Positions 21,090 through 33,051 of a stretch of 64,000 nt of DNA are shown in pieces (position 1 is the stretch's first letter; each line of letters begins with the position of its first letter). A model generated the notes under the pieces. The model had not been told where the DNA came from. It worked only from the letters and a program-made list of their open reading frames with translations, and searched no databases. A program made the translations under genes and the position numbers. This DNA comes from Trema orientale (lineage: Eukaryota; Streptophyta; Magnoliopsida; Rosales; Cannabaceae). The DNA is taken from assembly GCA_002914845.1 (NCBI GenBank), contig JXTC01000692.1:3030-67029 (forward strand). The letters run 5' to 3'.

Positions 21090-21449
21090 GGCCCTATTTA
21101 GTTCGCCTATTTGAATGGGTGTATTTGAATAAAAATTGTAGAATGTGTTATAATTGGAATGGAAGACATTTGAATGGAAAAAATAGTGGAATGTATTATA
21201 ATTAGAATGGGAGTATTGGAATGGACCATTCAAAAACACCTCCTCCCCTCTATTCTCATCCAAGACACAAAAAAATCATTCCAATAATTGATTTTTTTGT
21301 TGGACTATTTGAATGGAATTACTGAATTATTGAAACAAACACACATTCTAAAAGATCATTTGAATAGAAAAACTGGAGTTGTTGAAACAAATACCCATTC
21401 AAATGGGTTTTCCATTCCAATGTAATGGAATTGATGAACCAAACAGCAT
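21090..21449. mobile_element. GGCCC-TTTGAATG MITE, copy 1 (hAT/Harbinger-like)
   Basis: The left end GGCCCTATTTAGTTCGCC and the right end, reversed, TGCTGTTTGGTTCATC are degenerate inverted repeats. The body has many TTTGAATGG/CCATTCAAA motifs in opposite orientations and closely matches the copy at 28698-29057 over its whole length. TTT precedes the left end; the right duplication is not clear. Reverse open frames here are by-products of the repeat. Confidence 0.72.
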
Positions 21450-22440
21450 CATTGTGTTTCAGTTGTTCAAAGAAACAAGACTTGAATACCAAGAGATTGA
21501 GTTTTTTTCTTTTTCTTTTTCTTTTTTTTTTTTTTTTTGAAAAAAAATGAGATACAACCCCGTGCAAATCCAAAACCCTCTAAGATGGTGATGATTTCTC
21601 AGTCTACACATAACATATATAAGCTAGGATTAAGATTTTTTATTTATTAATATTCCAAATATTGATCAATAGTTTCAAATTCACTGTGATTGGTTTTCTT
21701 ATGTTGTGTTCTATAATGTCAAAATATTTTAGAGCAAATTTACCACCATTGAGGCTTTTAACCTCTTTACCATCGTGATTAAGGATTTGGATTAAAAATT
21801 TATTTACCAATGCACACCATGCTCAGCACCTAGATTTGAAAAATCTTGGGACACTTATGGATATAGTGCAATTTTCACTCCAAATAACCTTTTTAGTTCA
21901 AATTCTCAAAATAACTCGTAGTGCAAACCAGTAAGCAAATCACCAATCTGCACATTTATGGACTAGTAACTCGGTTGAACATCCTACTCACTCAAGCTCT
22001 TTGTAGAACTAGTCACATGAAAAAACTTAATTTGACAATAATAAAAGGTTAAAACGTGGTATTCAAAAGTGATACAAAGTGTATTTTAGTATTAGTAAAT
22101 CTATTTTTTTAGACACAATATACTATCTCTAAATAATACCCGTTCAACAATTTTTGGATTGCCATCACATTTTATTTCATGTTGTCACATAGTGTGACAT
22201 GTTAGTAATTTAAAAAAAAAATAATTAAAATTAAAACACAAGTAAAAAGTGAAAATACACATCGTAATTTATGCAACTTAATTGTCTCACTTAGTATTAT
22301 CTGACAAACACATAATTATTTTCCAAAAGAAAAACTATTAAATATTTCTCTATGTTTAAACAAAATAATTATTTTTATCCCTGTGTTTTTAGAAATACAA
22401 TATACCCTTCAATTTGTCTATTGAGAATTTTGGTAAAGCA
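21450..22440. other. Intergenic
   Basis: No gene was found. A poly-T/poly-A tract lies at about 21506-21547. The rest is single-copy-looking AT-rich DNA without recognisable domains. Confidence 0.4.
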
Positions 22441-23310
22441 TTATGAAATTTGAAGGGGAGAGTGCTCACTATGTGTTAGTGTTACAGAGTGAACACTCTT
22501 GAGTATTGATTCATACTCATTATCTTTGTTGCAAAGTGGTCAGTCCTCAAGTGCCGAGTGAGTACTCTGAATATGTTTTATAGTCATTGAATTTTCTGTT
22601 GAGTGGTCACACCTCAAATGCTGAGTGAGCACACTGAGAGTGACCACGTCCTCTTGGGTGACTAACAAGTTTTGTCGTTTTTGCACCTGGAAGGAATTGG
22701 TCTTATCTATTTGAAGGGTGTATTTGTGCTTCTTCATCCTTTATCTCTTCCAGTATAGAACTTTTCAGATCCATAAATGAAGAGAGGACGTGTGCTGAGC
22801 GTGAGAGAAATCTGATTCATTATTAATCCTTTTCATTCTAGAGCTTAAGGGATTCAAGCTCCTAACAGGAGAATCTCTTGTTTGTGCTTGAAGGGATTTT
22901 GAGAAGCTGAGAGGGAGTCTTAGCTTGCCGGACTGGACTTAGGGGGAGCCCAACTCAATTAGAGCCTAGCGGGAGGTTAGGTGAACTCAGATTTACTCGA
23001 GCAAGGAAGATTAGCTTTGGGATTCAACAAATATAAAGAGAGTTTTTGTTTTTCGTTTGTAGTTCCATTGTTGTGTAATCTGACCTTGATTGATTCATAG
23101 TGGATTGATTATAACTAGGCTAGGCCTTGGGATGTAAGAGAAATCTTAGTCGAACCAAGTAAAAATTTCTATTGTCTCTTCTTATTTCTATGTTTTGCTT
23201 GTGTTGGTAACTTACTGAAATTGAATCTTGTCCTATAGCTGGTAATTACTTAAAATCAGGGGACTAAGAGCTTTCATTGTCAAATTCGAACAAACTCTGT
23301 TCATATTTGA
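22441..23310 (+). mobile_element. LTR fragment, probably Ty1/copia
   Basis: The segment is less AT-rich than its surroundings. It contains a TGAGTGAGCACAC/GAGTGACCAC-rich part at 22440-22660. A part at about 22920-23180 (TTAGCTTGCCGGACTGGAC, AGGGGGAGCC, GGCCTTGGGATGTAAGAGAA, CGAACCAAGTAAAA) resembles, from general knowledge, the 3' half of plant copia LTRs. Ends and target duplication were not resolved, and no pol is present. Confidence 0.5.
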
Positions 23311-24051
23311 ACAAAATTAAGTTGTAAAGTGACACTAATACTCTTAGTCAAAATTAATCAAATAGTCTAATTACTTCCTTAGCTTTACAAACAAACACCC
23401 AAATTTTTTATTAAAAAATTATATAAACGTTTTATGTATCAATTCAAATATTTGACTTTTTAAGTTGTTTATTTTTTAGGTTTAATATATAATTTGATTA
23501 TTTAATATGACAACGTTGGACATTTTTCAGAAAAGAAATTAACACAAATTAATAAAAATTTATCTTAAAAAATAATTATGACCCAACTTGACAGACTAAT
23601 AAAATACATTTTTTATTTCTAAACACATAGAGGTGGATGTTGGAATTTTCTTTAAAATACATGCGTGATTTTTCATATATTTTCTCTCTAAAATGACTTT
23701 TTTATTTTTTGAATGATTTTTTTTAGTTAATCATTTTTATTATGACTGACATTCATGGTAACATTTTTTTTTGTTTTTTTAGGAGACATTCATGATACAT
23801 TTACTATGTATATAAGGGATAATATATATATGTGGACCAATCCAGTAGGTATTTTTTTTTTTTTACCTATGCATAAGTATCAATTGGGCCAATGAAAATT
23901 TTTTTTGTACATTTTTTTATATTAAAAAGTAGGAGAGAGAAAAAACATTAATGATGCATGTCTTTTCATGTATCTCATTTTAGCCGTTAGATCATTGTTA
24001 GCCGTTAGATCATTTTTACCTATGTGTAGGTATTTTTTTTCTATATATATA
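23311..24051. other. Intergenic, AT-rich
   Basis: No gene was found. AGCCGTTAGATCATT is tandemly duplicated (about 23982-24014). Opposed AGGTATTTTTTTT and TTTTTTACCTATGC motifs at 23847-24040 suggest another small MITE, not delimited. Confidence 0.35.
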
Positions 24052-24060
24052 TATAAAGAA

Positions 24061-24371
24061 GAGTGACGTTTCAATGGAGAATTTTGTTTTTACTCCATGG
24101 ATGGTTACTCTAATTTGGGTCATTGGATTTTAATCTAATGGCTAAAATAATATTCGTAGATTAANATTAAAGATACAATTACATATAATTTTAAATTAAA
24201 AATAATTAAAAAAATAAAATTAAAATTAAAATTTCAAAAATGAAATAAATAAAAAAGAATTAGAAATTAATATAATTAATGAGATTACTTGTTATTGTAG
24301 GTTTATTTCCAAATTAGTCAAACTTACCGATCCATGGAGCAAAAACAAAAATACCCATTGAAAACTCACCC
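24061..24371. mobile_element. Mutator-like MITE, 311 bp, 9-bp target duplication
   Basis: The ends GAGTGACGTTTCAATGG and, reversed, GGGTGAGTTTTCAATGG extend into inverted repeats of about 50 bp that include TTTTGTTTTT and CTCCATGGAT. A perfect 9-bp direct repeat TATAAAGAA lies at 24052-24060 and 24372-24380. One ambiguous base (N) is at 24165. A truncated relative lies at about 17860-17950. Confidence 0.85.
24165..24165. other. Single ambiguous base N inside a MITE
   Basis: A one-base ambiguity in AT-rich sequence with no coding consequence. Confidence 0.9.
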
Positions 24372-24380
24372 TATAAAGAA

Positions 24381-24855
24381 ACTCACTACGTTTTGCCTTC
24401 TAGAAAAATACCCACACTTTTTTTACTAATATCAAATAAAGTTTTTTACTTGTATTTATCGATCAAATCTCATCTAGATATATATTCAAAATTGTAGTTA
24501 AATTGTAGTTTTTTATTATTTTATTACTAATATCAAATAACTATTTTGAAAATATCATATTTTTGGTATTACTTTTTAAAAAGTCGTATGAAATGTCATT
24601 TAGTATGTTTGGGCCATTGGACCGGATTTTCAGCCTCCGTCTTTGCATCGCGAGCCCACTAAACAGTAAATCATTGGCGTGTAACGCGTGTCGCCGCGAA
24701 GGAAACTGTGGCAAGAAAAGTGTGGTGATGCGACGACGTTTCGACCTCAGGATTACCGTCAAACTCAAACTCAAACACAAGAACTCAAAACCCAATCTCT
24801 TCTGTTCTTCAAGATCCGTTTTGTACGGAAGGAGGAGAAGGAGTAGGATGTAACA
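24381..24855. other. Repeat relic and promoter/5' UTR of the F-box gene
   Basis: 24385-24560 carries TTACTAATATCAAATAAAG and following sequence also present in the element at 29960-30468. From about 24600 the composition becomes GC-richer and contains the likely promoter and leader of the F-box gene. No clear TATA box was seen. Confidence 0.45.
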
Positions 24856-27800
24856 ATGGCGACGGAGGGGGAAAGCAGTGACTGGTCCGCGAGTGAGAGA
24901 CTGGATCTGCTGCCGTCGGCCCTACTGGGCACCATCTTCACCAAGCTTGACGTGTCTTCCATCTGTTCCTGCGCCACAACTTGCAGGACCTTCAGGGCCT
25001 GCGTCTCTCACATCCTCTCTTTCATCCCCACCTTTCACCTTCTCGTATGTCTTTTTCTCCATCTCAAACCCCTGCTTAATTCCCACCTAAACCATCCTTT
25101 TTTTTTTATTTATAATTTTATCGAAATTTAGTGTTAATAATCATATGCATGTTATGGAATTCATCTCTGAATTTCTTAATTATGTTCAAAATGACTTCTT
25201 CTTTTTCTTTTTCTTTTTTTTTTTTAGTTTTTTAATTATAAGGTTCGTTTTTATTCCATTGATGTTTGCTGCTTTAGGAAGTTAGTATGTTATGAAGTTA
25301 TGCCATTCATCTCTAAGATGCCGATTATGTCAAAATTTCGACTTTGTCATATTAGCGTAGTTTTAATTTTAGAGTAAAAATTTCGAAAATAATTAGTATA
25401 AATATCGAGGGATCTTTTTTTTTTTTTTTTTTTTTTTGGGATTGTTTTTGTTGTATGATTGAATTCTATGCTAGTATTCTATTCCATGGCTGATTTTTGC
25501 TGCTTTAGGAAGTTGCACCTTCACTGGATTTGCTTAGCCCTCTGATGCCGCCTAACCCGTACATGAAGAGCCTAAAGGTTAACTGTAATGGGCTTGATGA
25601 TTCCGCCATCCGGACTTTGGTACGGCCTTCTTTGCAGGAGCTTTGTCTGATTAATTGTGCTGATTTTAGTGGGAAATTGCTTTCTGAGATTGGAGGATTG
25701 TGCAAGGACCTAAGGTTTGCTCCCTTGCTACACTTTTAACTTAGAAGCTAGTTCAAGTGTGATAGATAATGAACATTTTTGTCTTAAGTTGGTGTAAGTG
25801 TTATGATTTTGTTGCATATTTGAAATAATGGGTCTCCAATACTTCCCTCCAGATCTCTCTGCTTGGGGTCCGTGGCTGAAAACCGAGGACGGGCTATTCA
25901 TATTTCTGATTTGGAGGAGTTACTCAGTGGTTGTACTCACTTAGAAGTAAGGAAATAAAAAGGCAATTTAAATTAAGATAATTAATTCATCAAAAAGAAT
26001 TAGAAAGACTAATTATGAAAATGATTGATGAGATAATACAAGTAAGGCGGCATCAGTTGATCTTGGAGGTGGTAAAGTGTAACTTCTGGCTTGGTTGGTC
26101 TTGGCTTTAAGGGATTTGATGTCTTAAGAAACTGGCTTATAGGATGATAATTGATATTGATATTAACAACAACATTTGAGATCTACTAACTAGTCAAGTG
26201 TAATATCTATACACATTATGGAAACTCTATCTGCCCAGCTGTTCTGTTTGGGTAATGCTTGATGTCTTGTGATGCTCTTTTATGATGAAAATCTTTACTA
26301 TCTAATACTATCAGGATGTTACAGTTTTTAACTTAGGAATAAATCATATTCATCTTTAGTTGTATGTTGAAATGGTATTTTGTTAAAACTCTTTCTCATA
26401 TTAGCTCTTTTATTTTACTGCAAGTTTTCACTTTCTATATTTTCTTCATACTTTAACATTTTAGTTGTATCTTTACTTATTGATTTCCACCACCTGACAT
26501 GTGTGGTTACTGTTTTGATAGGCTCTTGTCTTGATGTTTGATGTCTCATTATTTCTCCGTCATAATTTTGCTCGAGTTTGGACTTTGGCTTCAGAAAAAC
26601 TCGCCTCTCTTGAGATTGGCTACATTTCATCCGTAATGGTGACTGAATTGCTTAGCCCGAATTTGGGATTCCATCAGTCACCAATTCATATTCAACCTTC
26701 GATATTGCCAAACATTCAGAAATTATGCCTTTCAGTCGACTATATAACTGACACTATGGTCATTACAATTTCTAGAGGCCTCATCTCTTTAACTCATTTG
26801 GACCTTCGAGATGCACCCCTCATTGAACCAAGCATTACACTTGACCTTACAAATAATGGCCTTCAACAAATTAATCACTATGGGAGATTAAAACACTTAT
26901 CATTGATCCGGAGCCAAGAGTTCCTCCTTACCTATTTCAGAAGAGTAAATGATCTTGGACTCCTCTTAATGGCTGATAAGTGCTCAGATATGGAAAGCAT
27001 ATGTCTTGGAGGTTTTTGTCGCGTTACAGACACAGGTTTCAAAACAATATTTCATGCGTGCTCCAAGTTATACAAGCTTAAGGTGTCTCATGGGACTCAG
27101 TTAACTGATTTAATTTTTCATGATATTTCTGCTACCTCGCTTTCCTTATTACATGTTAGTTTGAGATGGTGTAGTCTTTTAACTAACCAAGCAGTTGCCA
27201 ATTTGGCATGTAATAAGCACCTTAAAGTTCTTGACTTGAGATGTTGCAGAAATCTTGGGGATGAATCTCTTCGAGCTATAAGGACTCTTACTAAATTAAA
27301 GGCTTTACTATTGGATGGTTCTGATATTTCTGATGTGGGATTATCATTCTTGAGACCTACTGTTATACAGTCATTAGTTTCATTATCTGTCAGAGGATGT
27401 AAAAAGCTTACAGATAAATGTATCTCTGCTCTTTTTGAGGGCTGTTCTATAACAGAATTGCGGGAGTTGGACTTATCAAATCTCCCCAGTCTCTCCGATA
27501 ATGGAGTTCTGTCACTGGCGAAAAGTCGGATTCCAGTTTTTGAACTAAGGATGCGACAGTGCCCGCTCATTGGTGACACTTCAGTTATGGCATTGGCCTC
27601 GATGCAGGTTGATGAAGAGAGGTGGCACGGCAATAGCTTGCGATTGTTAGATCTATTTAATTGTGGTGGCATCACGCAGCTTTCGTTCCGCTGGTTGAAG
27701 AAACCATACTTTCCAAGGCTGAGATGGCTGGGAGTGACGGGGAGCGTAAATAGAGATATGGTAGATGCCTTGGCTCGGAATAGACCATTCTTGCACGTGG

Positions 27801-27970
27801 CATGCCATGGTGAGGAGCTGGGGGCTGAGCAGTGGGATAGCTCTGATGGCTTATACATGCATGACTATGATGAAGAGGACGAGCTTGAACAATGGCTTTT
27901 GGAAGATGATGGTGACACTGATGACGAAGAAATGGTTGGTGCGGAACCAATGGAACAATTTCTTACGTAA
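24856..27970 (+). CDS. FBL10: F-box/leucine-rich-repeat protein, FBL10 type, four exons, 645 aa
   Basis: Exons are 24856-25044, 25509-25714, 25853-25946 and 26522-27970, all with GT-AG introns; the reading frame stays open throughout. The start lies in a good context (ACAATGG). An N-terminal F-box (about residues 12-55, LDLLPSALLGTIFTKLDVSS) is followed by cysteine-containing leucine-rich repeats to about residue 590, with units such as LSLRWCSLLTNQAV, LDLRCCRNLGDESL and LSVRGCKKLTDKCI. An acidic tail (DEEDELEQWLLEDDGDTDDEE) closes the protein. F-box/LRR proteins are the substrate-recognition parts of SCF ubiquitin ligases. The substrate of the FBL10 group is not known to me. Length and order match the Arabidopsis FBL10 family, and the gene looks intact. 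The 246-codon reverse frame opposite exon 4 is a shadow. Confidence 0.93.
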
Positions 27971-28694
27971 CTTTTTTTTTCCTTAAATTTTATTTTCTTT
28001 TGTATGCATAAATATATGTCTGCTTGTTTGTTGGTTATATAGTACTGGACTACTTACAAGAGTCTGTTGGTGTTTAATGTCAAGACCTTTTTTTTTTTGT
28101 TTTTTCCCGGGGAGTAGTTCTCTATGGTTAACCTTAGCTGGGGCCAATACATTGGCTTGTACTTTATGTGGATTGGATACAAGCTATATAATTCTAGATA
28201 GTTGCAGTTGTATTACGAAGCCTCATTGTCAATTCATTTACTGCTTTTGCATTTTGTTTGGTTTGGTAGAGATGAAAGGTGTGGAAAATAAGTAAGCTTA
28301 TTGATTGGTAGGGAAGATGTGTGAATGGAAAGAAAATTGATAGGATAATGGTACATGGCTACGTGCCAAGTTGGTCGGATAAAATGAAAGAAGTGGAATC
28401 ACAGGAAAGCCAAGGAAATTACTAATTCAACTTCATCTCTAAACAAAATGTTTTATTCATCCCTCTCAATTTATTGAATTACATGAATAAACTACCATCT
28501 AATTATTTACTTTTTCGATACCAAGCAAAGATAATACAAACTGTTTTTTTTCCTTCTTGATTAACAATCAACTTTTAGGAAAGGTACAATTTCTTTTCTT
28601 CTTTCTTATTTTATTTTATTTTTTCTCTCTTTTTCTTATTTATTTATTTATTTATTTTCCTGAATGGCCTCTTAATAGGATGGACCCATTAATC
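27971..28694. other. 3' UTR of the F-box gene and flank
   Basis: Sequence to about 28280 is of ordinary complexity and probably includes the 3' UTR, although no canonical AATAAA stands out. From 28255 on, GTTTGGTTTGGTAGAGATG and a possible reversed counterpart near 28515 hint at another degraded MITE. No gene was found. Confidence 0.4.
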
Positions 28695-28697
28695 TTT

Positions 28698-29057
28698 GGC
28701 CCCGTTTGTTTCGCCTATTTGAATGTGTGTATTTGAATGGAAATTGTGGAATGGGTTATAATTGGAATGGAAGACATTTGAATGGAAAAAATAGTGGAAT
28801 GGGTTATAATTAGAATGGGAGTATTGGAATGGACCATTCAAAAACACCTCTTCCCCTCTATTCTCATCCAAGACACAAAAATCCATTCAAATAGTTGATG
28901 TGACTGATGAACCATTTGAATGGAAAAACTAAATTGTTGAAACAAACACTCATTCCAAAAGACCATTTGAATGGAAAATTTAGAGTTGTTGAAACAAACA
29001 CCCATTCAAATGAATTTTCCATTCCAATGGAATGGAATGGGCGAACCAAACGGCCCC
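28698..29057. mobile_element. GGCCC-TTTGAATG MITE, copy 2, 360 bp
   Basis: The ends GGCCCCGTTTGTTTCGCC and, reversed, GGGGCCGTTTGGTTCGCC form inverted repeats. TTT flanks both sides (28695-28697 and 29058-29060), a possible 3-bp target duplication. The body is nearly the same as copy 1 at 21090-21449. It is better preserved than copy 1. Confidence 0.82.
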
Positions 29058-29060
29058 TTT

Positions 29061-29959
29061 AGTTTTAGGTCCAAGTATGTAGGTATATACCGTATATTAG
29101 CATTATCCAAAGGATAGCTGAATATATACAACTGGAGATAAAACTTAAAAGGATAAATTAATAAATAAATAATGACATTCTTTGAAATCAAGCGTACAAA
29201 AGAGAATCCACTCTAATTTTCCTTTTCCCTTATTTTTTATTTGAAAAAATTGAATCTCCTACCATTTCTTGGGAAGAATGAAGAATGTTGGCCACCTATT
29301 TTCTTTTCTTCAAATATTGCCTCTACTTTAATTTGGGGGAAATTATCTTCTTTACAGGTCTTATGATTAGTTTAGTAAATTTATGTTATGGTATTTACTT
29401 GAGAAAAACACAAAATAGTAGCTGACTAGCTGTTACTTTTAAAGTTAGAACCTTCCAAAAAGTGGTATTCCCTACATCACCCTTTTTCTTTCTCAAGGAA
29501 AATAGGCCGAACGGCAGTGGTTGGTTTTTATAACAATTATAGCAGTTTTTGTTTAAAATTGCTATCCATGAAAGTTCCCTTCTTTCCCCTACAAAACATA
29601 GTATTTAGGTGATAAATTATAGTAAACGTCCCCTTTTTACACTATATTTGAGTAAATGTTTGTTTGTTCATTTTCAATAGCTAAATGCTTCAGTATATCG
29701 GTTTTTACACGGGCTTCTTTCATGGATAACACATCTGAAAGACAATAATATTAGTTTTATCTTAGTTGTCTTTGTAAAAGAACTGCTATGAATCTATTAC
29801 CATCCTCCAAAATTGCTACTCAGCTTAATTTACATGTTTTTACACCAGGTATATTACAAATATAATTACAGTAGATCCAATTTACATACTCTATATATAT
29901 ATATATCAGTTTTCATATTGAAGTACATAAAGTTTTATATTGGGTATATCAAATACTAT
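29061..29959. other. Intergenic, AT-rich
   Basis: No gene was found. Short frames at 29006-29191 and 29813-30046 are low complexity. Confidence 0.4.
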
Positions 29960-30468
29960 GGGATAATATCAAAAAAAAAAAAAAAACTCGTGACTTCTAT
30001 TTTTTTAGAGAAAAAAAGGCACAATTTTTTCATTAATATCAAATAAAGCCTTTTAATTTGTATTCTTTTATCAGATTTTACCGGATACAAATATACGGTT
30101 AAAATTGGAGCTTAAAAGTATTACATAAAAGTTTTTATTCTTTAAATTATGGATTTGCATCCACAAATTTAGTCGGAAGACAACCGTCTAAACCGAAAAA
30201 TGTAATGTAATATATCAAGAATCCAATTGTAATAGCATTTAAATTTTTGTTATCTAATTTTAAAAGTTAAAAATATTCGCTTTCAATAATTTTAACTTCA
30301 ATTTTGACTGTATATTTGAATTTAATAAGATTTGATGGAAAAATATTTTTTTTTTAAAAAAAAGAATGGTTTTATTTGACATTGGTGTGAATTCTTTTTT
30401 TTCGCGCAAAGGTGCGGGTTTTTTTATTAAAAGGCAAAAGTGGTATTTTTTTTTTTAAATATTATCCC
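29960..30468. mobile_element. Foldback element with GGGATAATAT ends
   Basis: The left end GGGATAATATCAAAAAA and the right end ...AAATATTATCCC are inverted repeats. Inner blocks AATATCAAATAAAGCC (left) and, reversed, CAATGTCAAATAAAACC (right) extend the symmetry to about 100 bp. No matching 9-bp duplication flanks it. A related fragment is at 24385-24560. Confidence 0.6.
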
Positions 30469-31028
30469 TAGGACCCTATCAACTATATGCTAAATCTGAA
30501 GTTTGGGTCACGAGCTCGGAACCATAAATTGTCGTGGGCCGTAGGCTTTGATTAATTTCTTTGTGACTTGTGAGGATTTCACTAATCTTCCGAGAAAGAA
30601 TGCTTCTAGACAAAGTACCACAATTTAGTTTAAAACATTTACGGTGGGATAGGGAAAGCCCAAGTGATTGGAGCTCCCAAAGAAAACTAATGTGTTTGAT
30701 AATAATGTTGACAAACAAATATAGGCAAGTTAAAGTTGTATACCTCAATTAAAAAAAATATATAAAAAAAAGTAAAAANACTAACAATTGTTTCTTATGC
30801 ATCATCATAGGAAGAATATGATCATAGGTCCATAGAAACTTATTCAGTGTTACATTCCAAGTATGAGGTTTTGATACCTTTAAGCAGCTGTGTGCCCACA
30901 GAAACTGACATTATCCCACTTTTGCCACATATTAATAGCGAATATTATGGGCTAATTCGCCTAATTTCTTGTGAATTTTTGAGGGAAAAATAAATAAATA
31001 AATCCATCGTGGCCATGTCTGCTATTAC
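30469..31028. other. Intergenic
   Basis: No gene could be supported. The 89- and 60-codon frames around 30479-30752 overlap on opposite strands and show no domain. A single N is at 30779. Confidence 0.4.
30779..30779. other. Single ambiguous base N
   Basis: A one-base ambiguity in an A-rich run, with no coding consequence. Confidence 0.9.
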
Positions 31029-31331
31029 TTTTTTTTTTTTCCTTAAGTGGGACTTTTTTTTTTTAATTAAAAAGCCTTCATTAAACCAAAAACAGAGGCA
31101 AAAGCCAACAAAGAAAGGAACTACATCCACTGAAAGTGGTCCTGCCAAACCGACTCAGGTACTTCAGTAGCAACTAAGTCACCAAACTAATTACAAGTAA
31201 GAGCCCAAGACACCAGATTATGAGCAAAAAAATTACATACATTGTCTAGGCACAAAAGAAACAATTAGATTGGTGAAGCTTGGCCCTAAATCACGCATAC
31301 GTTGAAGAATGTGGGTTGTTGACCAAGGAAT

Positions 31332-31685
31332 CTAAGCCGATCCATTCCAACAGTTGACGAGGTTCAGGCAATCAGATTCAATAACAACTGAACTCCAAGC
31401 ATAATCTCGAGCAAGTTGTAATCCAAGGAGCATCAATGCTGCCTCTACCATAACTGGATCTGGGTGGGGAAAGAGAGCTGCTATCAAAGCTAAAATCATT
31501 CCCTGTTTGTCCCGTGCCACTGCAGCCCCGGCTGCCTCTTCAGCTCTAACTGCTGCGTCCACATATATTTTAATCCAAAGGGTAGGGGGAGGCTCCCAAC
31601 AAGTTTGACGAGCAGATTGGTTGCCTGAGAAAGCATGCATATAGCTGCTGAAAGTGATCCAGGTGGAACGAATGATTGTCTCCAA
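31332..31685 (-). pseudogene. LINE RNase H (RVT_3-type) fragment
   Basis: The open segment carries the catalytic-acid pattern of plant L1 RNase H domains: Asp in IYVDAAV, Glu in VEAALMLLGL and Asp in VIESDCLNLV. It would degrade the RNA strand of RNA-DNA hybrids during retrotransposition. It is cut off from the reverse transcriptase by frame changes. Confidence 0.8.
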
Positions 31686-31849
31686 ATGATTGGAAACTCA
31701 ATCGAATTCCTCTCCATCCATATTGCTTCAACTACAATTGCAGCCATCAGGAGAAATCCCTAAAAGTCAGGATGGTGTTTTGGAAAGACAACACCATCAA
31801 ATAATTTTGTTCCCCAATCTGCTGAGTCAGCACAGCTAAACTCCTCCGT

Positions 31850-31995
31850 TCAAATTCCCCAGGGAGAAGTGAACCACAGAGCCTTGGTCCAAACACACTC
31901 CCAAAACAGGTGCAACAAAGTTTCTGGCTCTTCCCCACAAAGAGGACAAAGTACTGATGGTAGATCAAGGAAACTGCCCAATTTCTCTCTCGTAG
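31850..31995 (-). pseudogene. LINE zf-RVT zinc-binding fragment
   Basis: Reading the reverse strand gives CPLCGEEPETLLHLFWEC, the Cys-Cys-His-Cys pattern of the zf-RVT domain that follows the reverse transcriptase in plant LINEs. It lies in a different frame from the neighbouring open segments, showing indel damage. Confidence 0.75.
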
Positions 31996-33051
31996 GTAGT
32001 GCATTGTTTATGATTCTCCATCAAAGAATCTTATGCCTTGGATGAATGTTTGCCTTCCAAATCGTTCGCCAAATATATCCAATTACTTGAGTGTCTCCAT
32101 TATTCCCCGAAAACATAATAGCCCGATAAAGACTTCTAACTGTGAAATTACTTGAGCTAGACAATGCCCACATCCACTTAGCATCATTCCCTTATTCTGC
32201 TGGTACTGGGATTTTCAAAATAGCCCAAGTTGTAACATCATCAAACAATTGATTCAATAGTAAACGGTTCCAACTCCCCGAGGCAGTAAACAATTCCTCA
32301 AAAATAACTCGCAGGACTGGTATTCCCGGGTTTCTCAGCCTTGGCTTAAACCCTTGGAGGGTCAGAATCCATGGATCATTTCACACATCTATAACACTTC
32401 CCTGCCGTAGTCTACGACATGCTTCCATCTTTAGAATGTCCCTGCTTTTTAAAATTGCTTTCCATAACGAAGAGTCACCTCTTCCTACCTCTATAAACAA
32501 AAATTCATTACCCCACAAGTATTTGGATTACACCAACTCTAACCATAAGGACTTTTCTTTGTTGAGCCACTTCCATCCCCACTTAGCTAGAAACACCTCA
32601 TTGACTTGTTGTATTCGCCGAAAGCCTAGTCCTCCCAATTCCTTGGGTTGGCAGCAAGCATCCCACGATTTTAGATACAAGTGAGATTTTTCGGATGAAA
32701 GGCCCCACCAAGAATCTCTTATGACCGAATCAATCCTAGAACATGTAGATTTTGGGACAGGGACTGACATAAGAGTATACACCGGTATAGCCATACCAAC
32801 TGATTTGGCCAAAACATCACGCCCAGCTCTAGATAAACACACCGAGCCTTCCAACCAGCGAGTTTATTCTATACTCTCTCAATCACTCCTTTAAAGTCCT
32901 TCACTTTGTCATGGGAGAAGATAAATGGAAGTCCCAAATATCGGCCTTGACCTCAAAGAGGTTTAAATCCTAACACCTGAGTGACATCACGAGCTTTGTT
33001 ACCCTGAAGTTTCCTACTGAAATAGACATTTGACTTCTCCTCATTCACCTT

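Noticed and set aside
20883-21263. 126-codon reverse frame rich in HSNYN
   Set aside because: The translation of TTTGAATGG/CCATTCAAA repeats inside a MITE; the same pseudo-protein appears at 28689-28886 in the second copy.
27118-27858. 246-codon open frame on the reverse strand
   Set aside because: It lies entirely opposite exon 4 of the F-box/LRR gene, shows no domain, and is a shadow of the leucine-rich coding sequence.
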